34,112 bases of DNA from Pholiota molesta (Eukaryota > Basidiomycota > Agaricomycetes > Agaricales > Strophariaceae): assembly GCA_014925825.1 (NCBI GenBank), contig JACGCK010000358.1, positions 1 to 34,112 on the forward strand, given 5' to 3'. Positions 1 to 9,101 of this stretch are shown in pieces (the stretch's first letter is position 1; each line of letters opens with the position of its first letter). A program made the position numbers and the translations under genes. The notes beneath the pieces were generated by a model. That model saw nothing but the letters and a program-made list of their open reading frames with translations, was not told where the DNA came from and ran no database searches.

Positions 1-349
1 CCAGCGTTTACTGGGACGACAGTCTGGGAAACTGGCGCGGTTATGCCAGTGTTGCAGATAATGTCGTTGGAGGTCAAGTCAGTGATTGGCTTTGGGACAC
101 TATATTAACTTTCGATTTTTGTTAGACGGGTGAAGCGCGTACGTTGTTCGAGGACGGAACACGGACGCCAACGGCATGGCCTTGGTCAACGCCGTTCACG
201 GAGACCGCCTATAAAACAAGCAAAATATGGAGGCATTAGATGGGCCTATGACTGACAGATTACAAAAAATCTTATCTTACGGAGAAGACAGTCTTAGCAG
301 CGGCGGAGCCTGCAAGAAGGACGAATGAGAGGAGTGCTATTGGTTGCAT
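1..349 (-). CDS. AA9-like secreted protein lacking the N-terminal His (5' part only)
   Basis: The start ATG is at 349-347 and the gene leaves the window at base 1. Exons are 349-281, 208-143 and 89-1; the introns (280-209, 142-90) are both GT-AG and phase 0. Exon 1 encodes a signal peptide (MQPIALLSFVLLAGSAAA) followed by KTVFS. Exon 2 reads AVSVNGVDQGHAVGVRVPSS, and exon 3 starts PITDLTSNDIICNTG, the usual AA9 N-terminal block. Both introns sit where the two complete AA9 genes of this window have theirs, and exon 2 is 66 nt in all three. In those paralogs the residue after the signal peptide is His (HTIFQ), first ligand of the copper histidine brace; here it is Lys (AAG, bases 295-293). AA9 homologues with Arg at this position and no redox activity have been described. 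I infer a non-LPMO, possibly binding or structural role. The second brace His and the axial Tyr lie outside the window. Confidence 0.85.
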
Positions 350-495
350 GTTTTGTGGCGTTTGACTTGATGGATACAATTGTTCGTCTTTCGTCTTATT
401 TAACTGTTTCCGTAGGCCTATGCTGGCCGTTCCCAGTGGCCCAGAAGGTCAGAAGGTAAAGTCCAAGACCTCGCAGAATACAGGTTAACCCGGAA

Positions 496-608
496 ATGGA
501 CGTCAGAAATCTATTAGAGATAAAAATAAGCAAGTGGGCTGGGCATACCAACATCGCTTCCGACAACTCCGTCACTTGTGCATGCGCTCAGAACCGGGAC
601 ACGCACCA
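496..608 (+). mobile_element. Older LINE fragment, RNase H-like remnant
   Basis: One frame reads ...KISKWAGHTNIASDN..., which resembles the W-x-x-GH-x-x-I-x-G-N-E core near the end of the RNase H domain in fungal non-LTR retrotransposons, and then runs to THHKARA. The Glu expected after Asn is missing and the frame is not otherwise convincing, so this is at best a decayed piece. Bases just after 1462 may be its continuation, interrupted by the younger element. The left limit, somewhere between the AA9 promoter and base 496, is not visible. Confidence 0.45.
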
Positions 609-620
609 TAAGGCTAGAGC
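609..620. repeat. Target-site duplication, left copy (12 bp)
   Basis: TAAGGCTAGAGC is found here and again at 1451-1462, directly after a poly-A run. A perfect 12-bp repeat bracketing a 5'-truncated element with a 3' poly-A is the expected trace of target-primed LINE insertion. Confidence 0.75.
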
Positions 621-1125
621 TCAACCATGCCCTCATCCAAATACAGGAAGATCTGCAAGCAAATACCAAGGCGCAGTGCAAGTATACTAACTCAGCTCAG
701 AACAGGACATGTACCACTCGCAGCATACCTGCATCGTTTCAAACTCGAAGACAGCCCGACGTGCCAGCAATGCAAGAGAGACTCAGAGACACCTATCCAT
801 TTCATCAAATACTGCAGCGCATACCGAAACCAACGAAGACAGCTCAAATCCGACATTGGTCCTGACAGGGACGTAGGCATGAATCTGCTAGGCGACAAAC
901 ACACCATACGGCACGTACTACGATACATAAAGAACACGAAGCGCTTCGAAGAATCACATGGCGACGTGGAGCTACCAGAGCAGGAGCATGAAGAACAACC
1001 CAACGAAGACGCAAATCCCATTGGAATAGCATGGGCATAGAACCACCAACGCACACCCCGAGCCCACACCACCTCTCCCCCCTCTCTCCCTCTCTCCTTC
1101 TCCTTTTCCTTTTCCTTTTCTTCTT

Positions 1126-1156
<31 letters not shown>

Positions 1157-1450
1157 GTTTTCTCTTCCACTGTATATAATTCGCACCCCAACACTGTACC
1201 ATACCATTCTTCTCCTTCCTCTTTTCTCTTCCCTTTTTCTCATACCTTAAAGCATATAATACCTTAAAACAACCCTAAACACAGCACGCCTGACGTGCAT
1301 GCGAGCCACTCCTTAGCGGCCCAAAAGCAGTCGTCGAGTTAGACACAATGTATATAGACATGGGCATTTTAGACAGTACATAGGTAGACGTCCTACATAA
1401 GGCTAAGGCCTCAATGGACAGTGAATGGATTCAAAAAAAAAAAAAAAAAA
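621..1450 (+). mobile_element. 5'-truncated non-LTR (LINE) retrotransposon copy
   Basis: The frame from 621 to 1040 encodes the C-terminal end of a fungal LINE polyprotein. It starts near PSSKYRKICKQIPRR, continues with LTQLRTGHVPLAAYLHRF, and has a zinc-knuckle-like CQQCKRDSETPIHFIKYC (C-x2-C-x7-H-x4-C) before a stop at 1038-1040. A pyrimidine-rich 3' UTR follows and the copy ends in 18 A residues (1433-1450). Endonuclease, reverse transcriptase and most of RNase H are absent, so it cannot move by itself. The 12-bp repeats at 609-620 and 1451-1462 mark the insertion. The C-terminal frame is uninterrupted, suggesting a fairly young copy. The family (Tad-like or a related I-group clade) cannot be fixed from this piece. 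Confidence 0.85.
1072..1170. repeat. CT-rich simple repeat in the LINE 3' UTR
   Basis: About 100 bases are almost pure C and T on the plus strand, including (CT)n stretches near 1127-1156. It sits just after the LINE stop codon and is most simply part of its 3' UTR. Long minus-strand open frames of Arg, Glu and Lys runs across it are by-products of the repeat. Confidence 0.85.
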
Positions 1451-1462
1451 TAAGGCTAGAGC
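1451..1462. repeat. Target-site duplication, right copy (12 bp)
   Basis: Perfect copy of the 12 bases at 609-620, starting right after the poly-A tail at 1433-1450. Confidence 0.75.
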
Positions 1463-2401
1463 AAGAAGAGGAACCTATTACCAAGAAATATCTATTCTGT
1501 AAGTATATGTGGGTAGATCGACATGCGTAATTAACTGTCTCGATAATCCGTTAGCGAGAATTATGCGAGAAAAGGTAGAAGTGTTGACCCACAAAACATA
1601 TTGCATTTGAACCCATGGGCTCTCGGAGATCTATATCATGGCTTCGAATGAACTACTTAGTGAACTGTAACAAAAATCATGAGCACAATCGGATTAAATG
1701 ATCTGAACTCGTCATCAGTGGAGTCTTCACAAGCAGTCCTTACTCAGTTTTCCATCTTGCATTAGTCAGTGTACTCGTACATACTCAAGGCAGTTTTTAC
1801 TGAACGATTAGTATTGTATCTTGAGGTGTTGCGGTACAAGCCAAACCAAGATATCGATGTACTTTTGGTAAGAGTCCGAGTTCCAGCAGATATTTCAAAA
1901 CATATTGAAAGGTACAATTAATCCTGTCTCCTGAATGGACAGTTTTCGAGGCGAAAGTGTACGCATTTAAATAAATCAGTCGCTTACGCTACTCAAATGC
2001 AACTCAAATTCACCTCAAATGTTCCAGAAGTCGGAAGAAACAACGCCAAGCCCATGCCAAAAATAGATATTCAGCGCTGATCCGGGAAGTTGATGTCAAA
2101 CCCTCGTGCCACAAATTACTTGCCAAAAAAGGATTTCGAATACCCGCTCAGACTTCGCCCATCAAACTAGGGACCAGTCAACGTTGGGTTGAAGGTGAGT
2201 TGCTTTTCGCCATATCAGACGACTGCCTCTCTTAGAATCATTACCGACGAATAACATGACGTCTCCAGTAACTCTGATTTGTGTAATAATTCACGAGTAA
2301 ACGATTCACAGGGGAAGTTATTGACTTGCAGAAAAGATGTACAAAGTGTATAAAGCGCAGCAGCAAACAAATCATATAGAAAATTTTCGATATGCATCCG
2401 A
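1463..2401. other. Gene-free stretch
   Basis: I see no credible coding frame, splice-linked exons or RNA gene here. It lies between the LINE copy and the 3' end of the first complete AA9 gene, so its right part should hold that gene's 3' UTR. The first bases may continue the older LINE fragment. Confidence 0.6.
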
Positions 2402-3855
2402 TCACAGGCATTGACTGTACTATAAACGAAAAATCATTAGAGAACGGAACAGGCTTGGATAAAATTCGGACGTACATAGGCACTAGACACCTTGCATGTG
2501 TAGGGAGCGACGCAGACGGTTCCTCCGGTCCAACTATCATAAGTATGTCAGAAAGAGATCGATTCAGAAGGAAAAGATACGGAGGAGCCTTACCCGGTTC
2601 CACCGCATTGACCGTATTCCACGACAGTTCCAACTGCTGTAGTCGTTGGGGCAGGAACGGTTGTAGTAGGAGCAACAGTTGTGGTAGGAGGGACAGTTGT
2701 AGGTGCGACAGTTGTCCCGCTGCCCGATCCGCTGCAGCTGAAGACCGGAGGTCCTGGGAGTAGTGATTTTAATACGATTGAAATCACAATGGCTGTAAAT
2801 TTATACGTACCTGGGATGGTGTAGGTGGTTTGGCCATTGTAGAGATTGTAAGTGATACCGGGATCAGTGCCTGTGGCATTCAACTGTTTTAGCGGGAGTT
2901 TCAAAAAGGAAGCGAAGCTAAAATAACTGACTCTTGTATGTACCTGGGAAGCTCACAGTTGCGGGGGATGCACTTCCGCCACCAGTGATTTGAATCTGGG
3001 CACATTCCATCTAAATAAATTCGATATGAGTGAAAGATACAGCATAAGAACAAGGCATTACATAGAGTTGAGCTCCTGGGTAAGTAGATGCTGCGTGTAA
3101 TGCTAGAGAGGCAGATATCAGATCCAAACTTGAACGATATTACGAATGATACTACGTACCGATGATTTCGACACGGAGAAGGTATTGACCAGCAGGAACG
3201 CAGCTAGGAATTGTGAAGCTGACTTTGCCCACGTTCGCGATAAGTTTGTCCACAGCCCAAGTTCCAGAATCAAGTCCGTCTTCGTAGATCTTGAACCATG
3301 GCAAGCCAGTTACACTCGACTGAGTGGCATTGGCGATCGGGGCACTGAGAGGCGTTAGATCTGTGATTAAACTAACGTAGAACATTTATAGCGTACAGGT
3401 ATGCTATAAGCGGCCCCTTATGGGAGGGGTCAATTGGATCCGCAGGATCACCCGTACCAGCGCTAGTGAGGGTATGATGCCATTCAGCGGTTACTTGAGC
3501 ACCAGCCGGAACAGGAATAATAGTGGTAGAAACGGGCAGCTGGTAGGGATTGATACCTCCATTGCAAATTAAATCATTAGATGTAACATCTGTAATGGGC
3601 TACGATAAGCCGAAGGAAAATATTAGCTTGCGCTTGTTTCTAAAGAGGAGAAGCTTACACCATCGTAACTCGGAACACGGATGCCGACTGTATGTCCTGG
3701 AGAAACACCATTAACATAAAGTTGCTAAACGTTGCGAATTGAGTAATACTGAGGATAAACAACGAGTCAGAAGAATGACCTACCTGGAAGATGGTGTGGG
3801 CTGACGCAGAACCCGCGAGAAAGATTGCAGACGCAACAAAGCTGGAGAACTTCAT
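2402..3855 (-). CDS. AA9 lytic polysaccharide monooxygenase with CBM1
   Basis: Copper enzyme that oxidatively cleaves cellulose or related glucans; secreted. Exons: 3855-3784, 3724-3659, 3599-3397, 3344-3160, 3102-3062, 3010-2932, 2870-2811, 2753-2594, 2533-2476 and 2419-2402 (942 nt, 313 aa). All nine introns (51-61 nt) are GT-AG and the phases fit. Residues 1-19 are a signal peptide ending AGSASA, and the mature chain starts HTIFQ, so His1 of the copper brace is present. The second brace His is in AEWHHTLTS (mature about 68/69), and the axial Tyr with its partner Gln is in GAQLYMECAQI. After IPGPPVFSC comes a Thr/Pro-rich linker of TTTVAP-like repeats. The C-terminal CBM1 runs from [12 protein letters not shown] to YYSQCL, with its four Cys and aromatic residues. 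It is a tandem paralog of the next gene. A TATA box lies 40 nt upstream of the ATG. Confidence 0.97.
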
Positions 3856-4684
3856 GATGCCTCAGTGGAAGATGACGACTCTATCAATTCATGGCTTTTA
3901 TATCTATCGGAACATGATCTGCGTCAAAGAATTGGCCCTCTATAGAAAATAATGAGTATAAGCGTCATGTGAAAGGCCGCAACGTCCACGAGCCTATGTG
4001 ATTGTGAACGATGGTAAAATATTTGACCCTCCGACTCGGATGGTCTTAGAAAACGCCTAAAACTCGGTGACGATGAGGTGGTTAACTACCCAGTTGCGGC
4101 GGCTAAAGGCATGTGTTCATTGCCATCAGCGTCGGACGAGTGGCAAGAGCAGAATTCACCCGTGGACTATCCGATAATCTGTTTTCTTGGAAAGAAAGAA
4201 GGATTCCGCACACTGCTTCCTTCCGTTAATTGCCTCATAGGGGACCGCCATCATAAATCCCCACGGGGCCAACACCAATTGCCGCCGTTATAAATATAGC
4301 TATGTAAGAAAGTGTTGGAAAATCCGGAATTTATCCCATATCGCCCCAATAGGACGGTTGCGAAGAGGGAGCGGAGAACATGAAAGAACATGTGGATAGA
4401 CAAAAATGGTCCGGCGGAGCTTCTTTGGAACGAAGGTGCTTAATATTCAAAAAAGGGAAATGCGACCGCTATGGATTTGACTTACAGACTGTGTTACAAA
4501 TGACAGCTAGGTCCCGAAAGAACCCAAAAAGCGGAAATCGTCCCCAGAGGAAGTTGTCCTGGGAGTATAAGAGAGTTCGATGAATGGGCTTACAACTAAA
4601 TTGTGTTCGGCAAACAGATTGAAACATTTCGTGAAGGAGTACATGACACAGAGTAGACGACGGGCGACTTTCTCGGGTGGAAAA
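3856..4684. other. Intergenic region between the two AA9-CBM1 genes
   Basis: Holds the promoter and TATA box of the 2402-3855 gene and the 3' UTR of the 4685-6137 gene. Short open frames (for example 4380-4583) have no recognisable product and look random. Confidence 0.7.
3895..3902 (-). promoter_or_regulatory. TATA box of the first complete AA9-CBM1 gene
   Basis: TATAAAAG on the minus strand ends 40 nt upstream of the ATG at 3855. The neighbouring paralog has TATAAAA at the same distance, which supports both. Confidence 0.7.
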
Positions 4685-6137
4685 TTACAAACATTGGCTG
4701 TACTGAATTGAAAAGAGATGAAAGTCAGTGCTTTTCAATCGATAAACATTGTTGACATGACGCACATAATCACCCGACTTAACACAAGCATAAGGCGATT
4801 CGCAAGCTGTAGGACCACTGTAGCTAGAAATTACATGGCTTCAGATAGGAAGAATTCGGAAAAAATGAGCATGACGTACGTAGCTCCACCGCATTGACCC
4901 CAGTGAGCAACGGTGCCGCCAGCACTACCAGTGGTGGTCGTCGCAGTTGGCGATGACGAGGTTGTACTCGTAGGAGCGGGAGGATTCGTGATGGTAGTGA
5001 CAGGATTACTAGGGTTGGGCCCATTGCAGCTGAAGACAGGAGGTCCTGTAGGTGGAACATATTAGAAGCCATGGCTATCGGTGACGCGGAATCGTCCACA
5101 CTGACCTGGAATGGTGTAGCTTGTTGCACCTGCGTATAGGTTGAACTTGATGCCTGGATCGCTACCTGTTGGTGGTCGTGTAAATCAGCAAAAGCAAATT
5201 GCAGATCGGAGAAACATACCTGAATATGCACCAGGGAAACTTACACTAGCGGGTGAAGTGCTACCGCCTCCTGTGATTTGTAGTTGAGCACACTCCATCT
5301 AAATGGCCGAATGCTTTCAGTACTATTGAACGTGATGATTTGACAGGCTGCGCACATAAAGTTGGGCACCTGGGTAGGAAGAAGCAGCATGGAGGGCTGC
5401 ATAGTTGTTGCTCAGCACAACGATAGACAAATATGTTGGGCTAAGACCCACCAATGAGTTCAACACGCAATAGGTATTGACCAGGCGGGATACAGCTGGG
5501 GATTGCGAATGATACTTTCCCTTTGTTAGCGATGAGTCTTTGTACGGCCCATTGACCAGAACTAAGGCCATCGTGATAAATCTTGAACCATTTCAACCCG
5601 GTCACAGAGCTTTGTGTTGCAGATGGGATTTGAGCACTGGAATTGATTTCTAGTTAGACAAGACGAAAATACGGATGTAAATCAGCGCACAGATAAGCAA
5701 GGACAGGGCCATTGTGAGAGGGGTCAATGGGGTCGGCGGCGTCATTGGTGCCAGCGCTAGACAACGTATGATGGAACTCTGCGGTGACTTGGGCGCCAGC
5801 AGGCACTGGAATAACGGTGGTTGATATAGGTTGATGGTAAGGATTGATTCCTCCATTGCAGATGACATCGTTAGAGCTAACATCCGTTATGGGCTAAACA
5901 GCATGATGAACCTATTTAACTGATGAATCATGGGATGAATACATACCCCATCGTAGTCTGGGACACGAATGCCATTCAAGTGTCCTTGAGAAACACCATT
6001 GACATACAGTTCCTTGCAAAAGCGTCAATATATAAAGCTCCGGATAATGGAATACAGCTAATTACCTGAAATATAGTATGCGCTTTAGTTACACTGACCG
6101 CAGTTGCGATAGCTGCAAGGGTGAGAAGACTCTTCAT
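4685..6137 (-). CDS. AA9 lytic polysaccharide monooxygenase with CBM1 (tandem paralog)
   Basis: Secreted copper monooxygenase acting on polysaccharides. Exons: 6137-6066, 6012-5947, 5893-5691, 5636-5452, 5396-5356, 5298-5220, 5165-5106, 5045-4880, 4823-4766 and 4702-4685 (948 nt, 315 aa); nine GT-AG introns of 53-63 nt. A 19-residue signal peptide ([19 protein letters not shown]) is followed by HTIFQ, so His1 is present. The second His is in AEFHHTLSS, and the axial Tyr region is GAQLYMECAQL. The linker is Ser/Thr/Pro-rich. The CBM1 reads [16 protein letters not shown] to YYSQCL, with different surface aromatics (W, Y, Y) from its neighbour. Every exon equals the neighbour's in length except exon 8 (166 against 160 nt), which carries the linker. 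A same-strand duplication is the clear origin. Substrate and C1/C4 preference cannot be read from the sequence. Confidence 0.97.
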
Positions 6138-7247
6138 CGCGACCCCAGGAATCGTATATGTGCTCAGATAGATGCATTTTATATGGGATGAATTCATCCG
6201 TGCGCTCTCGCAGCATCATCGGGACGAACACAGTTTAAAATCCTCATGCACACCGGCCGCACCAATAAAAAGTGCCAAGCAAGGGTTCAAAACATGGATG
6301 GGCAAATCATGGGGGATCAAGAAGAGTAATTTGTCAGAAGTCTGTACTAGATAAGATATTGAAGATGACTTGGCAGTCGTTGAACTGAATGCAATGCATC
6401 AAGGATGAAGTAGCGACAGCCGCAGAGAATCCGAAGTTCATATCTAATTAGACTAGGGCGTAAGTCTCAAAAGTTGCCAAGAATTAGGATGACTTACTAT
6501 ATATATAGAGCTGAAAGCAAGTGTTCGATTATTCATTGAAAACGTCAGATTTTGCGAATGATTTTTTAGAAACAAATGGTTTGTCACAGTGATTCTTTGA
6601 TATTGAAATCGGTTTATTGCTAATGGCAATGAGACTTTGTGCTCTTCAAAAGATATTGTGGATAAGGGAACACGGTGTTGGGAACGTTGACTCTGATGGT
6701 GGGAGCTCGTGAAGGGATAAATCAACGCGGCGTTTGATAGAGTGCATCGCCAAGGGCATGGATAATTAGATTCATTCCGTAGAGTTCCCGATGTTTATGA
6801 GAGGGGGTAAATGCATAGCAGTAAGCTGGTTGGGAATAATACTCGCCACAGATTCTGTATGTTACAAATGGCAGGGAGTAGGGTATCGTGCTGGAGGCTC
6901 GTTCGTGTATGATTGCGCATTGGGCACAAAGAAGAAAGTCATCAAGAGTCGACGGTCTTGATAAGGAAGTGGAGGAAGCGTAAGCAGATCAGCCAAGGAG
7001 AAAGGAGTAATAGAGAGATTCCATTTCGCCATCGAGAAGCCGCCATAGGATCGCCTTACTGGCAGGTTAACGCAGATCTCGACTTCGACGGAATGAATGG
7101 TAGTAAGATTCCGTTTCCAGGGAGGTCGAGGACCTGCGTTCATGACCTAGCGTGTTCTTTATGATGGTTAATGCAAACGCAGTTCATTTAGGCGCAGATC
7201 TTCGTTGTCCTTCGGGTTCTTTTCCATGCGATCTTCTGGAATAGGAA
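6138..7247. other. Gene-poor stretch between AA9 and VPS37
   Basis: The left part is the promoter of the 4685-6137 gene and the right end should hold the VPS37 3' UTR. Between them two overlapping minus-strand frames stay open: 7143-6862 (93 codons from ATG, containing SYGGFSMAKWNLSITPFSLA) and 6988-6722 (containing YRICGEYYSQPAYCYAF). I recognise neither and could not join them with GT-AG introns in phase. They may be a decayed or unrecognised small gene, or chance. Confidence 0.4.
6177..6183 (-). promoter_or_regulatory. TATA box of the second AA9-CBM1 gene
   Basis: TATAAAA on the minus strand, 40 nt upstream of the ATG at 6137, in the same place as in the paralog. Confidence 0.7.
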
Positions 7248-7968
7248 TCAGTTATCCCTCCAGATAACTTGTCCATTCGCCCATTTCTCGCCCCATAGTG
7301 CTCGCTTGTGGTAGACCTTGCGCGACTCTTTGAATTCCTTGATAAACTCGTCTAATTCTCGGGCGGCTTTAGGGGTTGCCGTGCCTGTATCCTCGTAGTT
7401 GCTGGGTGATTGCTGCACAAAAGAAGAGGCCAGCGCTTCGGATGCATCGTCCTGCGCAGTAATACTGTGACGGAGGCGCATTAACAGAAATTGTGGAGTA
7501 AATCGCTGTAAAATCGAGATCAGACTGTATCGTCATAAAGAAAAGAAGGGAAGGACCTGGTAGACCTCCTTTTGCTCCTTATCCAGTTCTTTCCATCGAG
7601 CTTCCAGATTTTTTGCATCATCAAATGCGTCCTTTGTTTCTGCCCGGAGTGCGTAAAGCCGTTGCTGGAGGGCAAGATTGTTTTCTACATCACAGTCAGC
7701 TCCGGAGGTTCTATCAGCGAGGCGGGTACATACGAGCTATAGCTTCATTTGCTTGTCCAAGCTCAGCCTGGGATCTATACAGGTCTCTCACGTACGCAAG
7801 CGAGTGAAATACGGCCTGGAAATAGACTGGATCTGAAAGCATATCCTCAAGATCTTCACGCCTAATGAGACAGTCGCAACTTCAGTGCTATGCGTAAATT
7901 TCGATCAGCGATGACACTGACGATAGGTGAGCAAGTTCAGGGAAGTCTTTCGCGAGTTGGTTGTCCAT
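7248..7968 (-). CDS. VPS37: ESCRT-I subunit VPS37 (Mod_r domain)
   Basis: VPS37 is part of the ESCRT-I complex that sorts ubiquitinated membrane proteins into multivesicular bodies on endosomes. Exons: 7968-7922, 7861-7734, 7684-7557 and 7505-7248 (561 nt, 186 aa). Introns are 60, 49 and 51 nt, GT-AG, with matching phases. The protein starts MDNQLAKDFPELAHLSREDL. The Mod_r-like helical region follows: LEDMLSDPVYFQAVFHSL, then QANEAIAQNNLALQQRL, EARWKELDKEQKEVYQ and RFTPQFLLMRLRHSITAQDD. It ends with VYHKRALWGEKWANGQVIWR. The small all-helical, coiled-coil-rich form agrees with fungal VPS37. It shares a 134-bp divergent promoter with RRP40. The family call rests on the Mod_r-like pattern, not on an alignment. 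Confidence 0.88.
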
Positions 7969-8102
7969 TTCCGCAGGTAGTCAGTATATGCGTGTAGTAA
8001 CGCTGGAGCGGTATAGAGAAGCTGAGTATGTATGTAGTGGCGGTTTGATTCCGATGAACGAGGAGACCAGACACGATCAGCGGAATCTGAAAAACAACAG
8101 TC
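7969..8102. promoter_or_regulatory. Bidirectional promoter of VPS37 and RRP40
   Basis: Only 134 bp separate the two divergent ATGs, so both 5' UTRs and core promoters must lie here. No clear TATA box is seen in either direction. Confidence 0.7.
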
Positions 8103-8962
8103 ATGTCCATCGTCCTTCCCGGCGACCACATCCCAGCCCAACATGTTAACCTCAAACTAGGACCAGGACTTTTACAGAAAACAGCTGTTACATCCCAAGG
8201 AACAGAGTCGACAGTAGTTGCCACACGCACAGGCGAACAACATCATTCCGCCAATCGAAGCAAATGGTGGATTGAAGGGAACTCTAGACGCGTGAGTTCG
8301 ATGAGCACTTCTTTCGTGAAATCCGCTGTTTACAAATTTCGCTCGCAGTATGTCCCAGCACCTCAGGAAGCGGTGATTGGTGTCATCGTCCAAAAAGTTG
8401 GCGAAGGCTATCGAGTTGATATCGGTTCAGCGCATCCTGCTTCTTTAGACAGTCTCGCTTTCGAGGGAGCAACAAAAAGAAATAAACCAAATCTAAAGGT
8501 GCGATAAATTGGCATGTATGTTCCTTCTTTCAATAACCGAAAATTAGGTGGGATGCCTGGTATATGCACGGGTCTCTTTAGCACATAAAGACATGGAGCC
8601 TGAATTGGAATGTTTCGATGCTCAAACACGAAAAGCAGAAGGGTTCGGAGAGCTTAAAGGCGGATTTGTTGTGCGGTGTAGTTTAAAAATGTGTCGGGAG
8701 TAAGCTGCTACTTTCTTTGACAGTTTCACGTATTAACAGGTGACATTACAGTCTTCTAGATCCCAAACACTTCCTACTACCTCTCCTCGGAGGACGCTTC
8801 CCTCTCGAAGCTGCCGTAGGATTGAATGGGCGAGTCTGGGTATCCGCCAAGGAAATTAAGCAAACAATAGCCTTGGTACGGTGTATTGAAGCTGCAGATC
8901 CAGATGGAGGCGGTTTAGATGCTCAAGGTGTCAAGTCTTTGCTCGACACACTCGAAGTGTAG
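8103..8962 (+). CDS. RRP40: RNA exosome cap subunit Rrp40
   Basis: Rrp40 (EXOSC3) is an S1/KH subunit of the cap on the nine-subunit exosome core, which processes and degrades RNA 3' to 5' in nucleus and cytoplasm. Exons: 8103-8291, 8349-8498, 8548-8699 and 8752-8962 (702 nt, 233 aa). Introns are 57, 49 and 52 nt, GT-AG. The N-terminal strand region MSIVLPGDHIPA is typical. An S1 domain follows, from YVPAPQEAVIGVIVQKVGEG through VDIGSAHPASLDSLAFEGAT to LVYARVSLAHKDMEPELECF. The C-terminal KH-type domain has the diagnostic G-x-N-G (VGLNGRVWV) and ends LLDTLEV. The length matches fungal and animal Rrp40 (about 230-275 aa). In the last intron AG also occurs at 8738-8739; only the acceptor ending at 8751 keeps the frame to DLLDPKHF. 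Confidence 0.95.
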
Positions 8963-9101
8963 AGTAGTTGTAAATACAATTGTTGGAACATATTAGTCGT
9001 AATTCACAGAAAAATTATTGTACACATTACATATCTGCTTTTCATGATCAGAAAAATAAGACGACCTCGAAAGGAGGTGGAAACACGAACTGGGTATCAT
9101 A

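Noticed and set aside
692..1243. Long minus-strand open frames with Arg/Glu/Lys runs
   Set aside because: They are the complement of the CT-rich LINE 3' UTR and LINE coding frame; low complexity only.
2476..2594. Suspected frameshift at the CBM1 exon border of the first AA9-CBM1 gene
   Set aside because: Re-reading the bases shows ACC GG|GTAAGG, so the phase-2 junction gives GTGWTGG normally, as in the paralog.
2241..2675. 144-codon minus-strand frame running through the CBM1 introns
   Set aside because: It is intron read-through; splicing restores a complete CBM1 with its four Cys.
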